Below, piece after piece: positions 27,388-35,261 of a stretch of DNA of 64,000 bases. Where the stretch lies: NCBI RefSeq assembly GCF_000741715.1, contig NZ_JGZN01000005.1:52-64051 (forward strand), written 5' to 3'. The number at the start of each line of letters is the position of its first letter. The first letter of the stretch is position 1. Made by a program: the position numbers and the translations under genes. The stretch is from Bifidobacterium saguini DSM 23967. Its GTDB lineage: Bacteria; Actinomycetota; Actinomycetes; Actinomycetales; Bifidobacteriaceae. The notes under the pieces were generated by a model that ran no database searches, was not told the DNA's origin, and was given only the letters and a program-made list of their open reading frames with translations.

Positions 27388-28257
27388 CTATCCTTCGTGC
27401 ATTGATGAATCTGATTTCATACCTTCGTTGACGATGATATACATGAATGTATTCCTGCGTCCGCTCCAAGAGGGAGCGATGCTCACATTTACCTGATGAA
27501 TCTTCGTATCATGCTCCTCTTGAGCTGTATAGGAATCAGTGAATGTGTATTCTTCGAGTCTTTTCTTTGACTGCTCTTGCTCGCGGAACCGTTCTACAGC
27601 GCGTAGCTCGAGTTCCAGAGGAAGCCCGTATTCTCTGTGATCATCGGCAAAAGCCCTAACTTTAAGAGAATTGGTGGGATCCAGAATGGTGACCCACCCA
27701 TTATCGAGAAGAGCAGCTATTCGACGTGCTACTGCAGGTCGTGAGGCCTGCGAACGTGTATATAAAGTCGTTGCCGTGGAGGCTTTATGAAAGTCACCGA
27801 TTTCGGCAATCAACTCATCCGGCATGAGTGCTTTTGAAGCGAACAGGTTACAGGCTGCTTCCTCGGCTTCTTTACTCATGGCGATATTGTTGAAAATGGT
27901 TCGCCGAATAATCAGCTCATCATCAGTTCTTTGTAGATAGTGGCCGAGTTCGTGCAGCAAGGTGAAATAATCACGCGGAAGATAGCCACATTGATTGACG
28001 ATAAGGTGGTATTTCCCGTCAACCGTTTGTTCCGGTTGCATGCATAGACCGGAGATGTCGCTATCTTCATCTTTCTCGGCGACACTATATGCGGAACGAT
28101 TAATGAGTTGGACTTGTACCTTCCGCTTCCAATGTTGTGCAATCCCAAAAGGATCATTCAGACAATCTCTCAGGAAAGTTTTGGGATGAGTACTTGTGGC
28201 CAGGTTGAGCATAAGCTCAACCTGTTCCTCAACCCAACGATATGTGGCAGCCAGCAT
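27388..28257 (-). CDS. ImmA/IrrE-family metallopeptidase
   Basis: 289 aa. The zinc-protease motif HELGH (residues 102-106) and the downstream glutamate motif EEAACNLFASKALMP are exactly those of ImmA/IrrE-type peptidases, which cleave repressors in mobile elements or in stress responses. An extra C-terminal region of about 100 residues has no known match. It follows the 309-aa gene by 11 bases in a three-gene unit, so that protein or the 255-aa protein may be its target or partner. The ribosome-binding site is weak (GTAAGG), which fits coupling to the upstream gene. Confidence 0.85.
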   Translation of the reverse strand: MLAATYRWVEEQVELMLNLATSTHPKTFLRDCLNDPFGIAQHWKRKVQVQLINRSAYSVAEKDEDSDISGLCMQPEQTVDGKYHLIVNQCGYLPRDYFTLLHELGHYLQRTDDELIIRRTIFNNIAMSKEAEEAACNLFASKALMPDELIAEIGDFHKASTATTLYTRSQASRPAVARRIAALLDNGWVTILDPTNSLKVRAFADDHREYGLPLELELRAVERFREQEQSKKRLEEYTFTDSYTAQEEHDTKIHQVNVSIAPSWSGRRNTFMYIIVNEGMKSDSSMHEG

Positions 28258-28268
28258 GCAGAATAGCC

Positions 28269-29198
28269 TTACTCTGATATAGATGTGTGGTGGTCGATCG
28301 CCTGTTTGATTACACCTCGCCAGGCAGAAGGACCATATCCGTTTTTGCGCGCTGCCAAGGCGAAAGCGTCCTTTGCTAAGGCGAGACGTGAATCTTCGCC
28401 AGCTGCAGATGCGTAATTGTCTGCGGCGCTTCGATATACGGGCTGCTCGATTTCGATAAGCAAATCCTTAGGTAGGGAGAAGGTGCGTGGCCGTAACAGC
28501 TCAGCATTGATTCCAAGCTTGGCCAGTTGGTTTTGTTGTGCAGCACTGAGAGCCAGACGACCATCGATAACATCTATCGCTTTATCGAGTGGCAGCTTCA
28601 GCTCTTTCGTTAATAAACGCACATAATCCATTCGATTTGAATCCGTGGATTCGTATTCTGCGTCATCATGCAGTTTCGGCAGACTATTACACAACTGATG
28701 CCATGCTTCCATGCGCTTGCGGATTTCGAAGATCTCCTGTTCTGCTGAAGTCATTGGATCTTCTGGAGCTGTTGCGCGTTCAACGCCAAGTGTATCGTCA
28801 GCGCAATCGTTAGTTAGTGCATTGGTCACAGCCTGAGTGAATTCATCCAGTGGCCTGAACAGTATGCGAACCGGGGCCTCGGTTGCAAGTGCCGGCCATG
28901 CGACCATTGGCGAGCACAGGGGAGTGTTGCGAACGATGAGCGAATCATCGGTTCGTACGGCTGTATTGTTGCTCATTGGGATCACTGTGATGATGCGCGC
29001 GTCATCGGTTACATTGCTAACCAATACATACTGGTGTCCGATGTTGGTCTTTGCCATCCACAGTTGTCCTTTGGCTACCGGCTTCTGCAAGCGCTGCTTA
29101 ATATATTCTGGGGTGTCCATACGAATGACTTCAGCAGGAATCGTGACCGAGGGAAGGGTCAGCAGGCGCTTCTTTGCTGCGTGAGTATGTTCTACCAT
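28269..29198 (-). CDS. Unknown protein, partner of the ImmA/IrrE peptidase
   Basis: 309 aa from ATG 29198 behind AAGGTG. The N-terminal 120 residues are beta-rich (GQLWMAKT, YVLVSNVTDDARIITVIPMS), superficially like a PemK/MazF-type barrel without its key residues. The C-terminal part is helical, with a helix-turn-helix-like stretch (LKLPLDKAIDVIDGRLALS). It sits between the peptidase and a 255-aa gene, all reading the same way with 11- and 19-base gaps. I do not recognise the family. Confidence 0.7.
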   Translation of the reverse strand: MVEHTHAAKKRLLTLPSVTIPAEVIRMDTPEYIKQRLQKPVAKGQLWMAKTNIGHQYVLVSNVTDDARIITVIPMSNNTAVRTDDSLIVRNTPLCSPMVAWPALATEAPVRILFRPLDEFTQAVTNALTNDCADDTLGVERATAPEDPMTSAEQEIFEIRKRMEAWHQLCNSLPKLHDDAEYESTDSNRMDYVRLLTKELKLPLDKAIDVIDGRLALSAAQQNQLAKLGINAELLRPRTFSLPKDLLIEIEQPVYRSAADNYASAAGEDSRLALAKDAFALAARKNGYGPSAWRGVIKQAIDHHTSISE

Positions 29199-29217
29199 GA
29201 TTCACCTTCCATATTTA

Positions 29218-29985
29218 TTAATAGGTATATCCGGTGGTTCCCAGGTCACCGAACAGAAGATTTTCTTGATTCCAATCCACATCGTCCACGAGGAAAATAT
29301 TTTTATCTGAACCATCTTGGACCATGTAAGGGTGTAATCCGACGATGAGCCGTGTCAGCACGTTGATTTCTACGGATCCTCGTGCGGTTTGCAGAATATC
29401 CTGCAAACAAGCGACAATCGGAGTACGTGCCAACGGAGGCATTTTAGAGCGTTTCCCTTGGCGGAATTCGTCGTATTTTTGGTCGTTGGGCCATTTGATG
29501 AGGTCTTTATGTCGCCGTGCGGATGAGCGAAGTTCCTTTTCGGAAAGTTGAGAACGAGTAGAAGGACATGCGAGTAAATGCCACAAGTTGGTTTTGTCTA
29601 CTTTGGCGAACGTTTCTCTATGCTCTTCCATATCTTTCTCAACGACTCGTCTTGTTCGACCGAACTCGGTCTGATCAAACAAGTCAACAAGCCATTGCTT
29701 CGCGGATCCCAGCACATTCTTTTCAAATTCTTCATCGGTGCTGCATGAAGTGAATAGTTCAGCGAGTTTGGGATTGCATGAAGAAGTGTCGTATGACAGG
29801 GACTCCATTTTTTCTCTTGTGTTGCGGAAGATGAAGGTGAGGGCCCACTGCTCGGCGTCATCTCCATATTTGTAAACCAGAGCTGGATATCTTCTCAGTT
29901 GTTTGGAGAAGAAATTCTCCAGAAGAGAGAACAATGCCCAGTAATTGCGATTGACGAGAGCTTCCCTGTTGTACTTCGCTGTCAT
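29218..29985 (-). CDS. Unknown protein, first gene of the ImmA/IrrE trio
   Basis: 255 aa from ATG 29985 behind GGAGG. It is helical and basic in the middle (ELRSSARRHKDLIKWP), with a late segment LQDILQTARGSVEINVLTRL that resembles a winged-helix-like pattern seen in some sigma-factor-like proteins; this is a weak impression. It is first in the three-gene unit, so it may set that unit's expression or be its effector. No catalytic motif is visible. Confidence 0.68.
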   Translation of the reverse strand: MTAKYNREALVNRNYWALFSLLENFFSKQLRRYPALVYKYGDDAEQWALTFIFRNTREKMESLSYDTSSCNPKLAELFTSCSTDEEFEKNVLGSAKQWLVDLFDQTEFGRTRRVVEKDMEEHRETFAKVDKTNLWHLLACPSTRSQLSEKELRSSARRHKDLIKWPNDQKYDEFRQGKRSKMPPLARTPIVACLQDILQTARGSVEINVLTRLIVGLHPYMVQDGSDKNIFLVDDVDWNQENLLFGDLGTTGYTY

Positions 29986-30093
29986 AATCCCTCCCGCTGA
30001 ACGGCAACATTTCTAGCTTACTACCAGCTTCATTGTCATCAAGCTGATTTAGATTAAGGAACAGCGTGCGATGTCGGATTGCCTTTTCGTATC

Positions 30094-30575
30094 TCACTTG
30101 TACTCTAGACGAAATACATTTTCTCCATTGAGGCAAAGAGGAATCGGGGCTCCGAGAGCTTTGCTGCAGACAATGTTGAATCCTTGCCATCCTGCGCGTT
30201 TCGCGTTAGGTCCTAGTGGCTCTCTCGGCTGGAACATTTCGCGAGTCTGCAATTCTTGGGGAATGAAGAAAATCCTTGCGTTGTTATCAGGATCTACCAG
30301 TACGATGTACAAGCTGAAGTAGATGCCAGCATTCATTCGCTCCTCCTGCGGTTTCCATGCTGCTCCAGGAATTGTTCCATCGAAAGAATCTGACAGCTTT
30401 TGTACATGTTTGCTTTTCACCTGAGCAAGGAATCCGAAAAGTCGCAGATGATGTCTGCGCATTTGAAGTTCTGCCGCAGGAGACAGAGCTTTCCGGTTTT
30501 GCACTTTGGACAGGGAACGTGCTTGGCTATTAACAGCTCTCCTGCATCTCCGAATGTTTTCTTTTCAGATGTCAT
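30094..30575 (-). pseudogene. Dam-replacing (DRP)-family restriction endonuclease, frameshifted
   Basis: Reading starts at ATG 30575 (MTSEKKTFGDAGELL) with a zinc-finger half CPKC and NFKCADIICDF, then stops after six foreign residues. The frame one base away continues with GFLAQVKSK, where family members have a second C-x-x-C followed by such a QVKSK nuclease motif, then IFFIPQEL and LGPNAKRAGWQGFNI, the hallmark of DRP proteins. Adding one G near 30435 (TTTTC to TTTTGC) restores CDFCGFLAQVKSK, a perfect zinc site. The intact product would be about 160 aa, shorter than known DRP enzymes. It probably cut methylated or specific DNA. An island motif lies 49 bases upstream. Confidence 0.75.
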
Positions 30576-30623
30576 AGGTATTACCTCGCTTCGTTTGTAT
30601 TGGTTTTTCCTTGTGCTTTTTCT

Positions 30624-30691
30624 AACCGGACAACTGTCCTTTTCCTTGAAATTCGAGGCGTGTCGTATGTGCTGATTGGATTGTCCGGTTA
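30624..30691. promoter_or_regulatory. Divergent island promoter motifs, sites 9 and 10
   Basis: AACCGGACAA (30624-30633) faces the DRP gene. GAGGCGTGT (30655-30663), a 17-base gap and TTGTCCGGTTA (30681-30691) face cassette B copy 2. The left spacing is 21 bases, against 32 at sites 2 and 6. The ends form an 11-base inverted repeat, TAACCGGACAA and TTGTCCGGTTA. Confidence 0.65.
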
Positions 30692-30804
30692 CTGGGAGTG
30701 TGGCTCTGGGAAGAGCTGGAAACGATTGCGCAAATGATGAAATTCGCTGCATCAGTGGCTGGATCAACCGTGGCGCCGAGTGCCGCAGAAAGGAGCTTAT
30801 TGAA

Positions 30805-31860
30805 ATGATGCATAGTTGGCCGCATCGGTCCCGTTCGGATTTTCTGGATGAATTGGAGACGTTCCAATTGCAGGAGCTTGTTCACGATTCGAAAATCGAA
30901 ACGGGTGCCGTGTTTATTGCACTCAGTTACCGATTCGAATCAATGCTCTCCGGACATGGATGGATTCCAGAACATAATCCGGCTCTGGGATCGTATTACA
31001 TGTGCCTGTGCGCCCAGGTGCAAAGCAGCAGGAATGAGCCCGACTTGGACCATCGAGAGGAGATGATTGCCTATATCCGCTGGCAGCGGGAGCAGCGTGA
31101 CAGGTATGACCTGGTGCTGCACGTGGTGGATTCATCTCTAGACAGCGTGCATACGTGGAATCATCGGTATGATTTCACCGCGTGCGATAGGCTCCGTATT
31201 CTTGCGATGAAGCCCAGCTTGGTGTTGCTGCGGCATCTGCTCTGCGCATATCAGTCGCGCCCGATGCTGTATTACTCGCTGGAGCATCACTATTCATGGG
31301 CGCGGCCTTTGCTGAACCTGCCGCTGGGCTGGCGTTTACGGTTTGGTGCTGAACTTATCGAAGACATTCAACGGGTGATTGATAAGGAACATCTGCGGCA
31401 ATTCCGAATCGTGGAGGCACAAAAACAGTGCGGCGATCTTCATATCTCTTATGAATCAGCAGGAGCCGGAGATATGAGTGAAGGGCAGTGCGCGGAGATG
31501 GACCGATTGATTGAAAGCTATGCGCTATTGGCACAGCATGTATGCGGGCTTTGTGGCATGACCGTAGCTCGCAGTGAGACATTGAAGATGCCGGTGTGCG
31601 TGGTATGCCGTGACGGCGGCAAGTGGATTGAGCGTGCCTTCCCGGATGCGGATGAGCTTCTCTTAGATAACTCCGTAGAGGAAGAAATTCATGCCTTATG
31701 GTCTGATGTGGCAGATTCCGAAGCTCTTGCGGAGTCTCTGCATATTCTTCGATTTCGCGCTTCCGACGTATGGCCGTTTCCGCAAGATGGTGCATACCAG
31801 TTGTGGAATTCTGCGATACAGTCAGGAATAAGTGCACAGACACGAGGAGGTGCTCGGTGA
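30805..31860 (+). CDS. Hypothetical protein, cassette B first gene (copy 2)
   Basis: 351 aa from ATG 30805 behind AAGGAG; a longer start at 30676 would lie inside the promoter motif. It shares with 10399-11772 the block LPLGWRLRFGAELIEDIQ (about 180-197) and a C-terminal zinc-ribbon-like CGLC...CVVC pair (about 250-270). It is about 100 residues shorter, the difference being mostly N-terminal. It overlaps the next gene by four bases (GTGA), so the two are coupled. The family is not recognised. Confidence 0.75.
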   Translation: MMHSWPHRSRSDFLDELETFQLQELVHDSKIETGAVFIALSYRFESMLSGHGWIPEHNPALGSYYMCLCAQVQSSRNEPDLDHREEMIAYIRWQREQRDRYDLVLHVVDSSLDSVHTWNHRYDFTACDRLRILAMKPSLVLLRHLLCAYQSRPMLYYSLEHHYSWARPLLNLPLGWRLRFGAELIEDIQRVIDKEHLRQFRIVEAQKQCGDLHISYESAGAGDMSEGQCAEMDRLIESYALLAQHVCGLCGMTVARSETLKMPVCVVCRDGGKWIERAFPDADELLLDNSVEEEIHALWSDVADSEALAESLHILRFRASDVWPFPQDGAYQLWNSAIQSGISAQTRGGAR

Positions 31861-32504
31861 TTCCAGAACAATACCGCAACCAACAAGTAGGTGTAACGGG
31901 GTATCGGGTCTTGAATCTTGATCTTGATGGTGTATGTGCCGATTATTCAGGTGCCCTGCGTGATTATCTTGTTGACCACGGCGTGATGAATCCTGATGCC
32001 CATCCCGAAGAGAACAATTACGCGCTGTATGAAAATGCTGGATGGCCGTTCCGTACTCGGGAAGAGTACCTTGCCGCACATAAGGCCGCGGAACAAGAGC
32101 ATTTATATGCCACGATGCGTCCGATAGAGGGAGCACCGGAAGCGTTGCGGTTCCTCGCGGAAAACCATGTGTACATTCGTATAGTCACCCATCGGCTGTT
32201 TGTCTCCGGGCAGCATCAGATGGCGGTCTCGGATACCGCGCAATGGCTAGATACGTGGGGTATTCCTTATATGTCGTTGTGCTTTACCGGCTTAAAAGAC
32301 AGCATGCAAGCCACCGTGCATATAGACGATAGTCCGTCGAATATCACCGCATTGCGCAAAGTCGGGCAGCACGTCGTTGTTTTTGATCAACCATACAACC
32401 AGAATTTCGTTGGCCCACGAATACATGATTGGAGCCGCTCTGCAACACAGCAGTTGCTTGACTGGTTCGAGCAGTGGCCGGAAACAGGAGAAGGAGAGCA
32501 ATAG
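31857..32504 (+). CDS. NT5C-type 5'-nucleotidase-like HAD protein, cassette B second gene (copy 2)
   Basis: 215 aa from GTG 31857, overlapping the stop of the upstream gene. HAD motifs: LNLDLDGVCADY (Asp22 nucleophile, Asp24), IRIVTHR (motif II Thr) and TVHIDDSPSNI (motif IV aspartates). Cap-region sequences such as YALYENAGWPF resemble the 5'(3')-deoxyribonucleotidase family, which removes phosphate from (deoxy)nucleoside monophosphates. It is the second gene of cassette B. It could act on nucleotides released by a partner nuclease; that is inference. Confidence 0.82.
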   Translation: MIPEQYRNQQVGVTGYRVLNLDLDGVCADYSGALRDYLVDHGVMNPDAHPEENNYALYENAGWPFRTREEYLAAHKAAEQEHLYATMRPIEGAPEALRFLAENHVYIRIVTHRLFVSGQHQMAVSDTAQWLDTWGIPYMSLCFTGLKDSMQATVHIDDSPSNITALRKVGQHVVVFDQPYNQNFVGPRIHDWSRSATQQLLDWFEQWPETGEGEQ

Positions 32505-32539
32505 GAATGTCGTATTCACAAAGCAAAGGAGCATTATTG

Positions 32540-33574
32540 ATGAGTGGAAAGCCTCACTATTCCAAGCCTTGGTTGAGCATCGATGACCAGATCAAGCAAG
32601 TGGAAGCGCGCGGCATGACTGACGCGCATGAGTTCTCGATGGAATTCGCCCGTATCGGCTATTACCGTCTAAGCGGATATTGGTATCCGTTCCGCAAGAT
32701 TGATCCCAGTTCCAATAAGCGATCTGACGAGTTTATCGAGGGTGCCAAATTCGAGCATGTTATGCGCTTATACCGGTATGACGAGAGACTTCGAGCAGCG
32801 TTATATTCGGCATTGAGCAAAATCGAAGTAGCTTTACGCGTCAAGCTTGGGTACGTACTTGGCCACAGGGATGCTTTTGCCTATCTCAAGCCGATGATGC
32901 TTCGAGATGATCTTGATGTGGTTGCTTATTCCAGCTTCATTAATTCGTTCATGCGGGAAATCGGCCGTAGCGATGAAGATTATGCCGAACACTTCAAGCG
33001 TGACTATGACGGAGAAATGCCTATCTGGGTTGCGACTGAAGCCATGACTCTCGGCAATCTCATTATCCTGATTTCATGCATTAAGCCTGAGGATGGAGAT
33101 GAAATCGCTGCGGATTTCGGTGTGAGCCGTGATGCTTTGCAGACATGGCTGAATGTACTTGTTGATTTGCGCAATGGCGCCGCTCATCAAGATCGTTTGT
33201 TTGACCGAGAATTTGACAGTATTCCTAATTGGGAGCAGCGGCCGGAACTGATTCACGCTCAGGAGGCTAATCAGCTGTATGCTCTGCGCCGTGTTCAACA
33301 GGCGCGTGCTAATTGGGCTGCTTATAAGGAACTGCAGAAGGAGCTCAAGCGAGGGCATAAGCAGACCAAAATCTATGGTCAGATTGCCGTCATCGCATAT
33401 ATGCTGCGCAATCTCGCAGATGATGAAGAGGCGTTGGCTCTTAAGCGGTGCCTAGAGGAATTCCCTACGGATATTCCAGGTATGAGCCCTAACGCAACAA
33501 TGGGTATTCCGGACAATTGGAAGAATCAGATTCTATGGAATTTTGATTTGCCGGAACAGTCAGGACGTGCATAA
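32540..33574 (+). CDS. Abi_2 (AbiD/AbiF)-family abortive-infection protein
   Basis: 344 aa from ATG 32540 behind AAAGGA; ATG 32507 is an alternative. The N-terminus (KPHYSKPWLSIDDQIKQVEARG), FARIGYYRLSGYWYPF, FEHVMRLYRYDERLRAALYSALSKIEVALRVKL and the conserved LRNGAAHQDRLF identify the Abi_2 family. R-n-G-a-a-H is the HEPN R-x4-H ribonuclease motif. Such proteins block phage growth, probably by RNA cleavage. The gene is last in the operon with cassette B copy 2 (35 bases downstream), tying that cassette to defence. Confidence 0.88.
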   Translation: MSGKPHYSKPWLSIDDQIKQVEARGMTDAHEFSMEFARIGYYRLSGYWYPFRKIDPSSNKRSDEFIEGAKFEHVMRLYRYDERLRAALYSALSKIEVALRVKLGYVLGHRDAFAYLKPMMLRDDLDVVAYSSFINSFMREIGRSDEDYAEHFKRDYDGEMPIWVATEAMTLGNLIILISCIKPEDGDEIAADFGVSRDALQTWLNVLVDLRNGAAHQDRLFDREFDSIPNWEQRPELIHAQEANQLYALRRVQQARANWAAYKELQKELKRGHKQTKIYGQIAVIAYMLRNLADDEEALALKRCLEEFPTDIPGMSPNATMGIPDNWKNQILWNFDLPEQSGRA

Positions 33575-33616
33575 ACAATCGGCAGGTTCTCTAACCGTCT
33601 GAAAACGTTGAAATTT

Positions 33617-33653
33617 GAGGCGTGTCTCGGGTTTTAGCGTACTTGTCCGGTTA
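33617..33653 (+). promoter_or_regulatory. Island promoter motif, site 11
   Basis: GAGGCGTGT (33617-33625), 17 bases, TTGTCCGGTTA (33643-33653), 67 bases before the acidic-protein gene. The preceding GAAAACGTTGA matches that at 15099-15109. A degenerate left end (TAACCGTCTG) lies near 33592. Confidence 0.65.
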
Positions 33654-33719
33654 ATGAAGGTGTAAGGCAATGAGCCGGTTGCACAGGGCAGCTGGCCGCT
33701 GAAGATTAAGGAGATAATC

Positions 33720-34184
33720 ATGAACACCCCGATTAAGACCACTGTGAGCTTCAAGGATCCTCGCGATGACGATGATGATCGTCTGGAAGATTACACCGTT
33801 CCGATTCCGGAAGGACTTACTGAAGAGTTCGTACCTTCCCAGCCGGTGACTCCCAAGCAGATTATTGATTGGGAAACCAAGAATAAGGAGCCATACCCGG
33901 GTTATGCCGAGGAGCTGTTCAACTGGGAGAACGCGTGGGAAGAGGTGAACCGTGCCCAGCAGAAGGCTGACGGCGGCTATCTGCATGTTGCAGATCCGGT
34001 GCACATCCAGGAGGAGCCGGAAACTGCTGCAGGCAGCGTGAAGGATGCCGATGGAGAAGACGTGCCCGTTTACGGAGACGACAATGTCTTCAGTGAATAC
34101 AGCAGCTTCTTCGAAAACGCATTCGGCGGCGATGGGCAGTTTGGTGATTTTTACGATGCCGATGGAGAAGACGAGGAAAACTGA
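33720..34184 (+). CDS. Highly acidic small protein
   Basis: 154 aa from ATG 33720. About one third of the residues are Asp or Glu, with few Lys or Arg, giving a very low isoelectric point. DADGEDVPVYGDDN and YDADGEDEEN are a repeated element near the C-terminus. There are no cysteines, membrane helices or known motifs. It is expressed alone from an island motif, with a terminator after it. Acidic proteins of this size can mimic DNA (anti-restriction proteins) or act as chaperones; neither is shown here. Confidence 0.75.
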   Translation: MNTPIKTTVSFKDPRDDDDDRLEDYTVPIPEGLTEEFVPSQPVTPKQIIDWETKNKEPYPGYAEELFNWENAWEEVNRAQQKADGGYLHVADPVHIQEEPETAAGSVKDADGEDVPVYGDDNVFSEYSSFFENAFGGDGQFGDFYDADGEDEEN

Positions 34185-34244
34185 CGGATATACGTCGGAG
34201 CGCGGATCCGTCTGCGAGTCGACTCGCTCAGTCAGTTTCGCTGA

Positions 34245-34269
34245 AGGCTCCCCTCGAGAAGAGGGGAGC
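34245..34269. terminator. Terminator hairpin
   Basis: GGCTCCCCTC (34245-34254) pairs with GAGGGGAGCC (34260-34269). It lies between the acidic-protein gene and the convergent reductase gene. Confidence 0.65.
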
Positions 34270-34313
34270 CGAAGGGCGCGTCTACAACAAGATGCCGAGT
34301 TGCATCGCAATGG

Positions 34314-35141
34314 TTAGAAATCGAAGTTGTCTGGGTCGGCGCCGTTGCGTTTGCCAGTGTTGAGCGCGGTGACGGCAGCCATATCCTCAGGCGCCAAGTT
34401 GAAGTCGAACACGTCGAAGTTCTGCTTGATGCGCTCGGTGTGCGTGGACTTCGGCAGCACGACGATGCCGCGCTGAATATGCCAACGAATTACCACCTGG
34501 GCTGCAGACTTGTCATACTTCGCACCAATCTCAGCCAGCACCGGCTCGGCAAGCAGATTGCCGCCAGTGCCACCCAGCGGGCTCCAGGCCTCGGTATGAA
34601 TGCCCTTGCCGGCAAGGAAATCAATCAGCTCCTGATTGGTGAACTGAGGGGAGGACTCAATCTGATCGACCGCAGGAACCACATCGCTGTTCTTCAGCAG
34701 CTCCTCAATATGGTGCTGCTGGAAGTTGCTCACACCAATCGCCTTGGCGCGGCCGGACTGGTAAATCTCCTGCAGGTCATCCCAAGCCTGCTGCCAGCCG
34801 TCCGCCGGCCAATGAATCAGATACAAATCCACATAATCCAGCCCCAAGCGGTCCAGGCTTTCCTGGAATGCATCCAAGCCACGGTGTGCGCGAATATCGT
34901 CATTCCATAGCTTGGTGGTTACGAAGAAATCCTCACGCGGCAGGCCGGCACGGCGAATGCCTTCGCCCACGGAAGCCTCGTTACGGTAGATCATCGCCGT
35001 ATCAATGTGACGGTAACCATTCTCCAGAGCCGTCTGCACAGCGTTGATGGTCGTTTCGCCATCAGGAGTCTGGAATACCCCCAAACCAACCTGAGGAATC
35101 ACCGTGCCATTGTTAAGGGTAATCGTCGATTGAATCGCCAT
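34314..35141 (-). CDS. Aldo/keto reductase
   Basis: 275 aa, the usual family length. It has the AKR5-type pattern of 2,5-diketo-D-gluconate reductases: GLGVFQTPD, HIDTAMIYRNEASVGEGIR (catalytic Asp and Tyr), VTTKLWN (Lys), YLIHWP (His), then GVSNFQQHHIEELL and IVVLPKSTHTERI near the NADPH site. It reduces aldehydes or ketones with NADPH in the cytoplasm; the substrate is not predictable. It is divergent from the FGGY kinase. Confidence 0.93.
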   Translation of the reverse strand: MAIQSTITLNNGTVIPQVGLGVFQTPDGETTINAVQTALENGYRHIDTAMIYRNEASVGEGIRRAGLPREDFFVTTKLWNDDIRAHRGLDAFQESLDRLGLDYVDLYLIHWPADGWQQAWDDLQEIYQSGRAKAIGVSNFQQHHIEELLKNSDVVPAVDQIESSPQFTNQELIDFLAGKGIHTEAWSPLGGTGGNLLAEPVLAEIGAKYDKSAAQVVIRWHIQRGIVVLPKSTHTERIKQNFDVFDFNLAPEDMAAVTALNTGKRNGADPDNFDF

Positions 35142-35261
35142 AATGCCTCGCTTAACTCAATGTCAATACGTTCCTGAGCTATTCTACGAAGCAGAACAGC
35201 TGTTGAGATGGATTTTGCTTGGTGAGGAATCTCACCGTGACCTAGGTGACGGAGTGAATTT

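Noticed and set aside
27180..27496. Two plus-strand frames after the methyltransferase gene
   Set aside because: They read through the 31-bp hairpin and overlap the end of the ImmA/IrrE gene. A fragment such as FLAKRIYGNVDGQEG looks protein-like, but no start site or family supports it.
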